A DNA stretch of 56,104 nucleotides, from positions 1 to 56,104 of IMG/VR virus record IMGVR_UViG_3300009497_000006. One strand, given 5' to 3'. Below, piece after piece: positions 37,960-46,578 of this stretch. The stretch comes from a virus. The number at the start of each line of letters is the position of its first letter. Position 1 is the first letter of the stretch. A program made the position numbers and the translations under genes. Below the pieces are notes generated by a model. That model did no database searches, had not been told where the DNA came from, and was given only the letters and a program-made list of their open reading frames with translations.

Positions 37960-39687
37960 ATGCAAAAGTTAAAATCATTTGATCAATTTGCTACCGAAGC
38001 AAAGATTTCTCAAACTAGACACTTAGAAGAAGAAAAGATCGTAAAAAGAACTAATGAAGCAGAGGCTTTTAAAGCACTCTTATCTGAATTTAAAGTAGCT
38101 TCAATCAAAGAATTGACAGAAGAGCAAAGATCAGAATTTTTTAATAGATTAAGAGGTGCTGAAATTAACGAAGCAGTTACACTTATCGAAGAGGGCACAA
38201 GAGGTCAATTTGGTAAAATAGATAAGAAAGGTAATATCACTTCAATTTATACACATTACGATTCTTATCCAGAAAACATGTTACCTATTATTAAGAAATC
38301 TTTTAAAAACCCAAAAGCAGTTGATGCTGTTATTGCAAAGGGAGATTGTTCAGGTTTAGAAGATAGTATTGATAAGATGAATTTTTACGGAGATAAAAAT
38401 GCAATGACACCTTCAAAGGGTTCAATCGCTAACGTTTCTAAATATTTGAGAGATGTAGCTACCAATAGCAGCGCAGAATTCGTTTACCTTTGGGACGAAG
38501 CTAACAAGCAATGGTTAATGGCTGATATTTATGGCAATGGCTATGATGACTTATATCCAGCATTTGAATCTGTTTCTGTTTCAGTAAATGAGGCGATTCA
38601 GGTAAAATACAAGAGAGATGCTAAGAAAGTTGTTACAGTTTACAATAACTTGTTTGCAAAAAAACTAACTGACTTGGGTGCAATGTCAAATGAATCAGTA
38701 TTAGGATGTATTAAGTACTTATTTGAAATGGCAATGGAAGATGCTAACTTCTCAAGAGAAGGATTTGCAATCTCTAAAAATATTAAAGGTTCTATTAGTA
38801 CCTTTGAAGTTAAAATGCCAGGTTTAGGTAATCACTTTATTAAGATCGGTGCAACTACAGTTAAGAGAGTACTAGACAAATACTATTCTGATATTGCTAA
38901 CGCAGCAGGATGGTCAGGTATCGGTATCGTTGAAGGTACTGCACTTTACTTAGAGCAAATTAAACAAGAGGCAGCGGGTCAATCTTTATTGAACGCATTT
39001 AATGGATTCTTTAACGAAAGTATTGTTATTGAAAACGCTGATATTTTATGTGAAGCAACTGTTGAAATGGATGCAATGGATCCAGATGATAAAGACTTTT
39101 TAAAATTCTTAAAGAAACACAAGGTTACTATTATTGATAAAAAGATGGACGGTCCAGGTGGCGGAACTCCAGTTATCACAATGCAAGGTAAGAGAAAAGA
39201 TCTTGAAGCAGTATTAGCTGATGAAGAATTAGGATGGGCTGATGCAGATCTAGCTGAATACATCGAAGAATCAGTAGTTAACGAAAAACTATCTAAGTCT
39301 GAATTAAACAAAATTGAAGATTTTCTTTATGACCAAGATGCAGATACTTTAAGAGATATTTGTGATGATTTATTAATGGACGATGAAGATTATGCAGAAA
39401 ACAAGTACGATCTAGATTCAGATGATTTAGTAGGTATGGCAATGGATTACATTGACAGCGAAAGCATCAAACTAAAAGATGTTAAAGCAATTGTTGAATC
39501 TAAAGTAAACGAAGCTGAAGTTAAATCTGATGAAGAATTTAACGAATATGCAACCACGGTTTTACAAAAAGCATTTGGTGAAGAATTTGATGAGGCTAAA
39601 GCAAAAAAAGTAATTGATGGCATCTTAGCTAAATCTAAGGGTGATTATGGCGTAGCAGTCGGTATGCTGACTAGCTCATTAGGCTAA
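37960..39687 (+). CDS. Probable internal virion protein with capsid-targeting-like N-terminus
   Basis: A 575-residue protein. The N-terminus MQKLKSFDQFATEAK matches a pattern (M-K-x-x-x-x-F-[DE]-x-[FY]-x-x-E) shared by several nearby genes and resembling the T4 capsid-targeting peptide. Residues about 82-185 contain an IYTHYDSYPENM block with VIAKGDCSGLEDS, a domain I have the impression recurs in phage proteins (HWDGYP type). The C-terminal half is acidic (DDLLMDDEDYAENKYDLDSD). Several INEA/VNEK/VNEA sites resemble T4 prohead-protease sites (x-x-E then small residue). The packaged-in-head role is inferred. Confidence 0.55.
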   Translation: MQKLKSFDQFATEAKISQTRHLEEEKIVKRTNEAEAFKALLSEFKVASIKELTEEQRSEFFNRLRGAEINEAVTLIEEGTRGQFGKIDKKGNITSIYTHYDSYPENMLPIIKKSFKNPKAVDAVIAKGDCSGLEDSIDKMNFYGDKNAMTPSKGSIANVSKYLRDVATNSSAEFVYLWDEANKQWLMADIYGNGYDDLYPAFESVSVSVNEAIQVKYKRDAKKVVTVYNNLFAKKLTDLGAMSNESVLGCIKYLFEMAMEDANFSREGFAISKNIKGSISTFEVKMPGLGNHFIKIGATTVKRVLDKYYSDIANAAGWSGIGIVEGTALYLEQIKQEAAGQSLLNAFNGFFNESIVIENADILCEATVEMDAMDPDDKDFLKFLKKHKVTIIDKKMDGPGGGTPVITMQGKRKDLEAVLADEELGWADADLAEYIEESVVNEKLSKSELNKIEDFLYDQDADTLRDICDDLLMDDEDYAENKYDLDSDDLVGMAMDYIDSESIKLKDVKAIVESKVNEAEVKSDEEFNEYATTVLQKAFGEEFDEAKAKKVIDGILAKSKGDYGVAVGMLTSSLG

Positions 39688-39711
39688 TAATTAAATTACA
39701 ATATATACATT

Positions 39712-40998
39712 ATGAAGATCTACCATAATTTTGAACAGTTTGTAACTGAAAAATTACATTCAAATATAAAAGAAGCTTTAATTTTAGAAGGCGGGGCTGC
39801 CGGTCATATGGCACATCCATTTGATGATAAGTCATTAACATTTACAGATTTCAAAGCTCTTATAGAAGCTGGTTTAAGTGGTGAACTTAATTTTGAAGAG
39901 GACGCTACTGAAAAAACAGATGGACAAAATGTATTTGCAACTATTCAAGATGGTGAGGTTAAATTTGCTCGTAACAAGGGTGAACTTATAACACCAATGG
40001 ATCTTCAAACGTTTAAGCAAAAATTTGATGGACATGCATCTGCAATGGTTGAAGAAACTTTTAAGTTTGCTGCAGAAGATTTAGCCAATGTGTTGATTAA
40101 ATTACCAGCTAAAGTTCAACAAGAAGTATTTGAAAATGGACTCAATTGGATGAACATGGAATTGATCTATTCTAAAAATCCAAATGTAATCTATTATGAT
40201 AGAGATATTATTCAATTTCATGGTATAAAAAAGACAGATGGTAATGGTAATATAATTGGTGAAGATAATAAACCTGCATCAGTAATAGCAAAAGCCTTAG
40301 AGTCTGTTAAAGCAAATGTCGGTAAAACATTTACTATAATTCCACCTCAAATAATTAAATTAGGTAAGGACCTTAATTTTGAAGAAAATAAAAATAAATT
40401 TATTAAGAAGGTTGAAGCGCTCCGCGACAAATATAATTTGACAGACGCTGATGAAGTTAGCCGCTATCATGAAATGTGGTGGAGGGAAACTATAGATTCA
40501 AATTTCCCAGATTTAACACAAGACTTTAAAGAAGGTTTATTATTAAGATGGGCATATGGAGATAAAAAGACCCTTAATTTAAGATCTTTAGACAAAGAAC
40601 TTGGAAAAGACAAGGCAGCTATTATTAAGAAATTTGACAAAGAAGATGTTGCTAAGAAATACAAAGAGAATATTAGACCGTTTGAAGATCTATTCTTAGA
40701 ACTAGGTTCTATTATTCTAAAAAACGCTTCTAATTTTGTTGCTGCGTCACCAGATGCTGAAATGCAAAGATTACATAATCAAATTAGAACCGAAGCTGAT
40801 AAAATTAAAAAAGGTGGATCAATCGAACAGATACAAAAAGTTGAAGCTGAATTAGCTAGATTAGAAAGAATAGGTGGAATTGATTCAATTATGCCAACTG
40901 AAGGGATTGTCTTTGTTTATAAAGGCAAGACATTTAAGTTAACAGGAACATTCGCTGCAATTAACCAGCTTATGGGTATTATTAAGTACGGAAGATAA
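39712..40998 (+). CDS. Nucleic-acid ligase-like nucleotidyltransferase with targeting-like N-terminus
   Basis: A 428-residue protein. It starts MKIYHNFEQFVTEK, the shared targeting-like motif. The ligase core shows motif I E67-K68-T-D-G-Q-N (the lysine takes AMP), a motif III-like NWMNMELIY, and motifs IV/V near the C-terminus, T396E397GIVFVYKG then FK409LTG. This is the DNA/RNA ligase superfamily. The pieces between motifs are long and helical, and I see no separate OB domain. The next gene codes for a second ligase-like protein. The substrate (RNA or DNA) cannot be told. Confidence 0.65.
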   Translation: MKIYHNFEQFVTEKLHSNIKEALILEGGAAGHMAHPFDDKSLTFTDFKALIEAGLSGELNFEEDATEKTDGQNVFATIQDGEVKFARNKGELITPMDLQTFKQKFDGHASAMVEETFKFAAEDLANVLIKLPAKVQQEVFENGLNWMNMELIYSKNPNVIYYDRDIIQFHGIKKTDGNGNIIGEDNKPASVIAKALESVKANVGKTFTIIPPQIIKLGKDLNFEENKNKFIKKVEALRDKYNLTDADEVSRYHEMWWRETIDSNFPDLTQDFKEGLLLRWAYGDKKTLNLRSLDKELGKDKAAIIKKFDKEDVAKKYKENIRPFEDLFLELGSIILKNASNFVAASPDAEMQRLHNQIRTEADKIKKGGSIEQIQKVEAELARLERIGGIDSIMPTEGIVFVYKGKTFKLTGTFAAINQLMGIIKYGR

Positions 40999-41008
40999 AC
41001 AACACAAC

Positions 41009-42856
41009 ATGGCTTTACAAAACTTAAGAACATATTTTGAATCAACTAATACCAATGACTTTTTGGCTATGTTGGACCTGACATGCGTTGTATCTGAAAA
41101 GATTCAAGCATCTTCATTTCATGTTAAAAGAACTGATACAGGCTTTAACTATTATAAAAGCGGTTCTAAATACCAAATGGATAGAGTAGATAGAACCATG
41201 GTTAAATACTATGAAAATGGTATTAAATATTTTTCAACAATATTAAAAGAAGTTACCGAAGAGATGCCATTAGATTGGAAATTCGGCTTTGACTACATGT
41301 TGGATAATAAAACGGTAAGCATTGAATATGATGTACTACCTAAAAACCACTTAATCCTAACACATATACAAGTATTAAACCCAAATGATCCTACTCAAAT
41401 TAAAAAAGTAATTAGAGATCCACAGGTTCTAAACAAATGGGCGGATAAATTAGGAGTTCAGAGACCGCCAATTGTATTTGAAGGTAAACTACAATCTAAT
41501 CAAAAGGACGACATTATATCGCTTCTAAACACATCTGATCAAGACTTCATAACTAAGTTTGAATCACAATCATTTACTAGAACAATATACAATATATTTA
41601 ATAATGGTCTTAATACTCCTGCGTTAAACTTTACACTAGATAAAGATATTGATGGGTTAATAATCAATTTCTACGAAGGTAAAAACATTAAGAGTTTTAA
41701 GCTAGAGAGATTTGACAGAAAACCACAAGAGGAAAGAAGTCCATCTGACATGTATCAGATTTCAATTTTAGATCTAGTAGAATTTATTACTAACTATGAT
41801 TTATTAGCTATTGAAATATCAGAAGAAGAGTCAGACCTTAGATATATTGAATTAATCTCAAATATATTTAATGCATACATTGAAAAGAATGCCTCTAAAT
41901 ATATTGGAGCTAATTTTGATTCAGCTGATTTCTCAGACAACAAAGGATTTGATCTTAATCGTACATTTATTAAAGATGAAAAAACAATATCATTAATTCA
42001 AAATAAAGTTTTGGCAGAGTTATTTAAAATTGCGTTAGGTAGTTTTAGAAAGAAGAGAACTAGAGAAACAGACATTATTAACACTGACTTAATGAACCAA
42101 ATCAATGAAATAGTTGAAACTATAGAAGGCATTGTAATGGCAAAAACAAATGAAAATGACGTTATGACATTTAAAACATATTTAGTTAACCAAAAACTTC
42201 AACATGAAGTTAGTCCAGTTTTAGAGGGGCTTACAGTTAAATACCCAGAACAAGGTAAAACACCAGTCAACATGTTCGTTGGTAGATTCCAACCATTTAC
42301 GCTGGGCCATGCTAAAGTAGTTGAGACTATTAATAAACAAAACGGTTATCCGGTAGTTGTTTTTCTAGTTAAATCAAAAACTAAAAAGAAAGAGGATGCT
42401 TTTTCTAGACCATACGACGAAGAAACTCAACTTCAAATGTTAAACCAACTAAAAGGTAAATATCCAATTGAGAAGGTTTATATTATTGACAGGGGAGCAA
42501 TTGACCTAATGTTTAATACAATGAGAGCCGATGGTTATGAACCCGTATTATGGGGCACTGGAAGTGATAGACTTAAAACGTATTCATATCAAGTTGATAA
42601 ACCAGAATATAGAGAAGACTTGGGTGTAAGGACTGATTTTGGTCTTTTTGAAATTCCAAGAACTGGTAAAAATATTTCAGCTACGCAAGTTAGAAATGCA
42701 ATGCTAGATGGTGATGAGAAGCTATTTAAGAAACTAACACCTAAAGAGATACACAACATGTATGGTGAATTAAAGTCTAAATTAGAAGACAGTATGGGTG
42801 TTTTGGCAGAGTCAAAATCTGTTATGACCTTCGATCAATTTATTAAGAATATATAA
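41009..42856 (+). CDS. Ligase-like domain fused to NMN-adenylyltransferase-like domain
   Basis: A 615-residue protein. Residues 1-240 look like a second ligase-type domain: motif I S29E30K31IQASSFHVKR, a SIEYDVLPKNHLIL strand, and motifs IV/V D215GLIINFYEG with FKL. Residues about 418-590 are a nucleotidyltransferase of the NMNAT/NadR type: GRFQPFT431LGH434, then I556SATQVR562. The fusion would link RNA or DNA end joining with NAD or nucleotide chemistry. Two targeting-like segments appear, MTFKTYLVNQ at M386 and MTFDQFIKNI at M606 (the very C-terminus). Cytidylyltransferase activity is the main alternative to NMNAT. Confidence 0.65.
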   Translation: MALQNLRTYFESTNTNDFLAMLDLTCVVSEKIQASSFHVKRTDTGFNYYKSGSKYQMDRVDRTMVKYYENGIKYFSTILKEVTEEMPLDWKFGFDYMLDNKTVSIEYDVLPKNHLILTHIQVLNPNDPTQIKKVIRDPQVLNKWADKLGVQRPPIVFEGKLQSNQKDDIISLLNTSDQDFITKFESQSFTRTIYNIFNNGLNTPALNFTLDKDIDGLIINFYEGKNIKSFKLERFDRKPQEERSPSDMYQISILDLVEFITNYDLLAIEISEEESDLRYIELISNIFNAYIEKNASKYIGANFDSADFSDNKGFDLNRTFIKDEKTISLIQNKVLAELFKIALGSFRKKRTRETDIINTDLMNQINEIVETIEGIVMAKTNENDVMTFKTYLVNQKLQHEVSPVLEGLTVKYPEQGKTPVNMFVGRFQPFTLGHAKVVETINKQNGYPVVVFLVKSKTKKKEDAFSRPYDEETQLQMLNQLKGKYPIEKVYIIDRGAIDLMFNTMRADGYEPVLWGTGSDRLKTYSYQVDKPEYREDLGVRTDFGLFEIPRTGKNISATQVRNAMLDGDEKLFKKLTPKEIHNMYGELKSKLEDSMGVLAESKSVMTFDQFIKNI

Positions 42857-42859
42857 ATA
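42852..42859 (+). promoter_or_regulatory. TATAAATA, identical to the T4 late promoter box
   Basis: It overlaps the stop of the ligase/NMNAT gene and lies 16 bases before the next ATG. One exact 8-mer in AT-rich DNA is weak evidence on its own. Confidence 0.3.
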
Positions 42860-42875
42860 AACATAATACACCAAA

Positions 42876-43286
42876 ATGAAGAATATAAAATCATTTGAAA
42901 GTTTTACAGAAGCCAATAACATATCAGTAGATGAATCTATTCAATTTGGGTCTTATCACTATAATTCTAGAACTGAATTCGGTGAGCATGCCGATAATCT
43001 ACCAGAAAAAGGTGAGACTAAATACTTAGTATTTGCCCATAATTCTGCAGATTTTTATGGTCAAAGAATTAGATTAGAAGCAGGATATACAATTGGTTCT
43101 GCTGGCTCAAAACAATACATCGGTGTATTTGATGACGAGGCCTCTGCAACTGACGCATACAACACTGCTATGAAAAAACCAGATGGTGTATTAGTATCGT
43201 TCTCAATGGGAACTCTTTATGCAAAGTCTAAGTTCTCATTCCAGTATGAAGAAACAAACGGTCATTTAGCAAAGATTAAGAAATAA
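42876..43286 (+). CDS. Small protein with capsid-targeting-like N-terminus
   Basis: A 136-residue protein. The start is MKNIKSFESFTEANN, again the shared motif. The rest is a compact mixed domain (KYLVFAHNSADFYGQRIRLE, then AGYTIGSAGSKQYIGVFDDE), a family I do not recognise. A helical linker of about 20 residues separates the motif from the domain, as if the motif could be cut off. Packaging in the head is inferred from the motif alone. Confidence 0.5.
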   Translation: MKNIKSFESFTEANNISVDESIQFGSYHYNSRTEFGEHADNLPEKGETKYLVFAHNSADFYGQRIRLEAGYTIGSAGSKQYIGVFDDEASATDAYNTAMKKPDGVLVSFSMGTLYAKSKFSFQYEETNGHLAKIKK

Positions 43287-43297
43287 TATATCAAAAA

Positions 43298-44863
43298 ATG
43301 GATAATAATCAACCAATAGAAGAAAGACACATCACTGTCAAAAGAAAATATACTGAAAACTACCCAGCTGTTAAAGTTGGCAAGGCTGCTAGAATTAGAA
43401 ATAAAGTTTTAGAAGCTATTAAAGATGGTAAACTTACTAAAGAAGAGTTTGATACTATTTTAAAAGAGATGACAGTTGATAGTACGAGATGGATTAAAAG
43501 AAACGCTACTTATTTTAATGTTAGTGAAGAGGGTATCACACTTTCTAAAACGGGTAAGAAAATTCTAAATGAATTAACAACTACTATAGATATTAATGAA
43601 AAAGCAACTCCCTTTAAAATTGCAAACGCAAGAGCTGAAGAGATTTTTGGAGAGTTTGGCGTTGCAACATTAGATTACAGTCAAGTGGCAAGAGTAATAG
43701 ATATCAAGTTAGCTGATAAACTAGCTAAAAAATATGGTGAAGATAGTTTTATGGCCTTGTCAGAATTAGACATGGAAGAACTTCTTAATAAGAATCCAAA
43801 ATTAGTAAAAGAAAATAAAACAAATAATAACATGAAAACAAACTTTGTATTTGAAAGTTTTGGTGACTTTGTAAATTCACTAAACACCACGAATAAATCA
43901 AAAGAATTAGTTACCGAAGCATTTAAGTCTAGTATGCTTGCTAGTTTATTTAGAACTAAAGGCGCTAAATTCGACGCTACTTTAGCGAAAGCATTTTATG
44001 GTACAGCTAAAATTAAAATGGACCTTGTTGAAGACGAAGATATTTTAGTAGTTAATCCAGAGACTGCTTATAAAAATAAGCAAGTGGATTCAATTATTTT
44101 CTATGTGTCTGATGTACCAAAAGAAAATCCATATGCACCTAGTGATGCATGGTATGATCATAAAACAATCCCAGGCGAAGGCTACTTATTAGCGGTTGCT
44201 TCTGGTGAAAATGCATTTTACACTAAATCTTGGGGTAAATATGATAAACAATATAAATTAACTAAAGGTAGCGAGTCTGATTCAGTTGGTATTTCTAAAA
44301 AGTACAAAGGATGGGACGGAACAGGTCTTTATAACGTAAAAAGAATTGCCGAAGTTGCAGATAGAGCTATTGTTTTAAACATGGCACTTTTAAGACAGAA
44401 ATATTCTGCTGAAGCTGAAAGAGCCTCAAGGGCTGATGCTAAAAAAGGTGCAATCGCATTTAAGTCAGATAAAGACTTCAAGAAAGAGAACATGGACAGA
44501 TACCACCAAATTTTAGCTAATAAAGCGGCTTCTTTACCATTAGACAAAATGGTTGCAGACGCTATTGAATCTCTAACTACTCAAATTAAAGACGGTTTAG
44601 CTAAAGGTGAAAAAGGACGTTATGAAGATATTATCATTGGTCGTAAAGCAAATGGTAGCGAAGCTAGATTAAGAGATGCTTCTAATCATATGTCAAGCAT
44701 CTTAGACGATTATAATAGATATGTTAGTTATATTGGGCAGGCTGAAGAGTCAGAAAAACAATATGGCGACAGAGAGTCTTACTACGAAAGAGAAGCTAAG
44801 AACTACGCTAAGTCAATTAAAGATAGAATCAATCAGATTGAATCATTTGATTATGTCTGGTAA
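43298..44863 (+). CDS. Two-part protein, targeting-like motif inside at residue 179
   Basis: A 521-residue protein. Residues 1-170 are basic and helical (VGKAARIRNKVLEAIKDGKL, then EEFDTILKEM). Residue M179 begins MKTNFVFESFGDFV, the same motif found at the start of neighbouring proteins. Before it, the codons read like an intergenic leader (AAATAAAACAAATAATAAC). Residues 179-521 form a separate domain of unknown family. Two readings fit: a fusion of formerly separate genes, or an internal start at 43832 giving a second product. Confidence 0.55.
   Translation: MDNNQPIEERHITVKRKYTENYPAVKVGKAARIRNKVLEAIKDGKLTKEEFDTILKEMTVDSTRWIKRNATYFNVSEEGITLSKTGKKILNELTTTIDINEKATPFKIANARAEEIFGEFGVATLDYSQVARVIDIKLADKLAKKYGEDSFMALSELDMEELLNKNPKLVKENKTNNNMKTNFVFESFGDFVNSLNTTNKSKELVTEAFKSSMLASLFRTKGAKFDATLAKAFYGTAKIKMDLVEDEDILVVNPETAYKNKQVDSIIFYVSDVPKENPYAPSDAWYDHKTIPGEGYLLAVASGENAFYTKSWGKYDKQYKLTKGSESDSVGISKKYKGWDGTGLYNVKRIAEVADRAIVLNMALLRQKYSAEAERASRADAKKGAIAFKSDKDFKKENMDRYHQILANKAASLPLDKMVADAIESLTTQIKDGLAKGEKGRYEDIIIGRKANGSEARLRDASNHMSSILDDYNRYVSYIGQAEESEKQYGDRESYYEREAKNYAKSIKDRINQIESFDYVW
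43832..44863 (+). CDS. Possible internal-start product of the preceding gene (343 residues)
   Basis: The ATG at 43832 is in frame with the longer gene and follows an AT-rich run that looks like the leader of other genes here. The product would start with the shared targeting-like motif. Its separate expression is an inference. Confidence 0.35.
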   Translation: MKTNFVFESFGDFVNSLNTTNKSKELVTEAFKSSMLASLFRTKGAKFDATLAKAFYGTAKIKMDLVEDEDILVVNPETAYKNKQVDSIIFYVSDVPKENPYAPSDAWYDHKTIPGEGYLLAVASGENAFYTKSWGKYDKQYKLTKGSESDSVGISKKYKGWDGTGLYNVKRIAEVADRAIVLNMALLRQKYSAEAERASRADAKKGAIAFKSDKDFKKENMDRYHQILANKAASLPLDKMVADAIESLTTQIKDGLAKGEKGRYEDIIIGRKANGSEARLRDASNHMSSILDDYNRYVSYIGQAEESEKQYGDRESYYEREAKNYAKSIKDRINQIESFDYVW

Positions 44864-44915
44864 ATTCAAAAGAGTATTCTTTGAGTATTGGATTAAACCA
44901 TGGTACTCTGCTTAA
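44853..44915 (+). CDS. Micro-gene of 20 residues, overlapping upstream stop
   Basis: It runs from ATG 44853 to the TAA at 44913 and codes MSGKFKRVFFEYWIKPWYSA. It overlaps the last 11 bases of the upstream gene, in another frame, and lies in the gap before the next gene. The sequence is strongly amphipathic and aromatic. It is short, so it may be chance. Confidence 0.25.
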   Translation: MSGKFKRVFFEYWIKPWYSA

Positions 44916-44931
44916 TTATAGAATTAAAACT

Positions 44932-45342
44932 ATGAAACACATACAATTATTTGAACAATTTTTAAACGAACAAAGTATTCCTAAGAGATTTGGATCAGAA
45001 GAACAGTTTGACTGGAAAGACGTAGAACAAAAATTAGTATCATCTTTTATTGGTACATTTAAACACTATAAATATAACGATATGAAGGTCCCTGACATGA
45101 AGCTCTTATTCATAGAAACATTCGATGTTCTAACAAAGAAATTTGGATATGAAGATCACCACGCATTAGATTACTTGAATAAAAACGGGCGCAGCATATC
45201 ATACTACGTCATTAATAATCATGATGGTGTAGATGGAAAGAGGCGTTATGCGTACTTCAATGATGCATTGGGAAGAATGGAAGAAATATTATTAGGATTA
45301 GAAACATTGTCTAACTGGAAAAAACTGGCAAAAAACTATTAA
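44932..45342 (+). CDS. Small protein with capsid-targeting-like N-terminus
   Basis: A 136-residue protein. I chose ATG 44932 because it begins MKHIQLFEQFLNEQSI, the shared motif; an upstream in-frame TTG (44881) would add 17 residues unlike it. The rest is a helical-mixed domain (FKHYKYNDMKVPDMKLLFIE, then HHALDYLNKNGRSISYYVIN). No family is recognised. Confidence 0.5.
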   Translation: MKHIQLFEQFLNEQSIPKRFGSEEQFDWKDVEQKLVSSFIGTFKHYKYNDMKVPDMKLLFIETFDVLTKKFGYEDHHALDYLNKNGRSISYYVINNHDGVDGKRRYAYFNDALGRMEEILLGLETLSNWKKLAKNY

Positions 45343-45399
45343 TAAAAAAACAATACAATTATGAAACATACTATTAAAACAATACGCTAGGAAGTAATT

Positions 45400-46578
45400 A
45401 TGCCAAGTACAAGTAAATCACAACAAAGATTAATGGGACAAGCGTACGCTTATAAAAAGGGTGAGTTAAAATCTGATGAAGTTAGTGCTGAAATAAAAGA
45501 ATTAGCAGATAATATGACTCTTAAGCAGTTGAAAGATTTTGCAAGTACAAAGCATACTGGTTTACCAGAGACGGTAGATGAAGCATTTATTGGACCGTTT
45601 GTATTTAATGATAGTATGTCAGATGAAGAATTACTAGGAATGTATAACGGAGCATTAGACGGTTATGCTAATTATGCTAAAGGAATGCACTATACTAAAT
45701 CCGATTATAAGAAAGCTTATCAAGAAATTGAAAAGATCTTAAAGAAGAGAGGAATTACAGTAGACGAAAACATAACCCCTGCTAATTTAACGGGTATGGG
45801 TCCAGTAGTTTTACCAGGTAATGGTACAGTTGGATCAGGTGATGTTCCAGCAGGTTCTGGTGATGCCGAAGAAGAATATAAAAAGAAAAGAAAAAAAATG
45901 AAATATATCAAAACGTTCGAGGCATACTCACAAGATGATATTAATATGTCATATGGTTTTTATGGTCAAATAGAAACTAGCTTTAATGAAAAGAAAGCTA
46001 AGACTCTTTTTGATCAAGGCGTAAAAGATCTTCAAAAAAAGTATAAACTAACCGAAACAGGGGCATTAGGTGTACTTAATTCAAAAATGGGTAGAAAGGC
46101 GGCTGATGAGATTTATAATAACAGTGCTAAAACTGCAGTTGAGGGACTAGAAAGCTATTATGGTAAGTCACTCCAAAAATATATCGCTGAAGTACAAAGA
46201 TCTCTGGTACACGAATCAAATGAAATTATTGAAGAGGCAACAGATATTAATGATCCAGTTCTAGTGGCAATGAGAGCAATGAAATCAACAATGGCAGCTA
46301 AAAAAGCTCAAGCAGCGCTGGACAAAAAGAAAAGAGTTTATGGTAAACAAAGGGATGTATTAGAAGATCAACTTTGGGATATTGCAAATGAACTTAAAGA
46401 TTTAACTTCAGAAAGATCTCAATTGTATAAAGATATGGAATCAGAGGCTGGCGAAAGGGGTACTGAATGGTCTGATGAAGATGCTAACAGATATGGCGGT
46501 GAACTAAATGCAATCGAAGATCGCATTGATGCTTTAAAAACTAAAAGAAAACAGATAGAAGATAGATTATCTTACTAG
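45400..46578 (+). CDS. DUF3008-like N-terminus joined to an internal-protein-like domain
   Basis: A 392-residue protein. Residues 1-57 match the DUF3008 pattern (MPSTSKSQQRLMGQAYAYKK and MTLKQLKDFASTKHTGLP). A central linker (GTVGSGDVPAGSGDAEE) runs to a lysine-rich stretch. M167 then begins MKYIKTFEAYSQDD, the targeting-like motif. The C-terminal 100 residues are a charged coiled coil. The ATG at 45400 has AGGAAG 8 bases upstream, one of the few Shine-Dalgarno-like sequences here. This looks like a fusion or a nested start at 45898. Confidence 0.55.
   Translation: MPSTSKSQQRLMGQAYAYKKGELKSDEVSAEIKELADNMTLKQLKDFASTKHTGLPETVDEAFIGPFVFNDSMSDEELLGMYNGALDGYANYAKGMHYTKSDYKKAYQEIEKILKKRGITVDENITPANLTGMGPVVLPGNGTVGSGDVPAGSGDAEEEYKKKRKKMKYIKTFEAYSQDDINMSYGFYGQIETSFNEKKAKTLFDQGVKDLQKKYKLTETGALGVLNSKMGRKAADEIYNNSAKTAVEGLESYYGKSLQKYIAEVQRSLVHESNEIIEEATDINDPVLVAMRAMKSTMAAKKAQAALDKKKRVYGKQRDVLEDQLWDIANELKDLTSERSQLYKDMESEAGERGTEWSDEDANRYGGELNAIEDRIDALKTKRKQIEDRLSY
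45898..46578 (+). CDS. Possible internal-start product of the preceding gene (226 residues)
   Basis: ATG 45898 is in frame with the longer gene and is preceded by an A-run (GAAAAGAAAAAAA) like a leader. The product would start MKYIKTFEAY, the shared motif, and end in the same coiled coil. Separate expression is an inference. Confidence 0.35.
   Translation: MKYIKTFEAYSQDDINMSYGFYGQIETSFNEKKAKTLFDQGVKDLQKKYKLTETGALGVLNSKMGRKAADEIYNNSAKTAVEGLESYYGKSLQKYIAEVQRSLVHESNEIIEEATDINDPVLVAMRAMKSTMAAKKAQAALDKKKRVYGKQRDVLEDQLWDIANELKDLTSERSQLYKDMESEAGERGTEWSDEDANRYGGELNAIEDRIDALKTKRKQIEDRLSY

Noticed and set aside
44881-44931. TTG at 44881 as start of the 136-residue gene
   Set aside because: It would add 17 residues ahead of the shared MKHIQLFEQF start. 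ATG 44932 agrees with the neighbouring genes.
45361-45390. A nine-codon frame starting MKHTIKTIR
   Set aside because: Too short to support; it resembles the neighbouring leaders by chance or as a remnant of a gene start.
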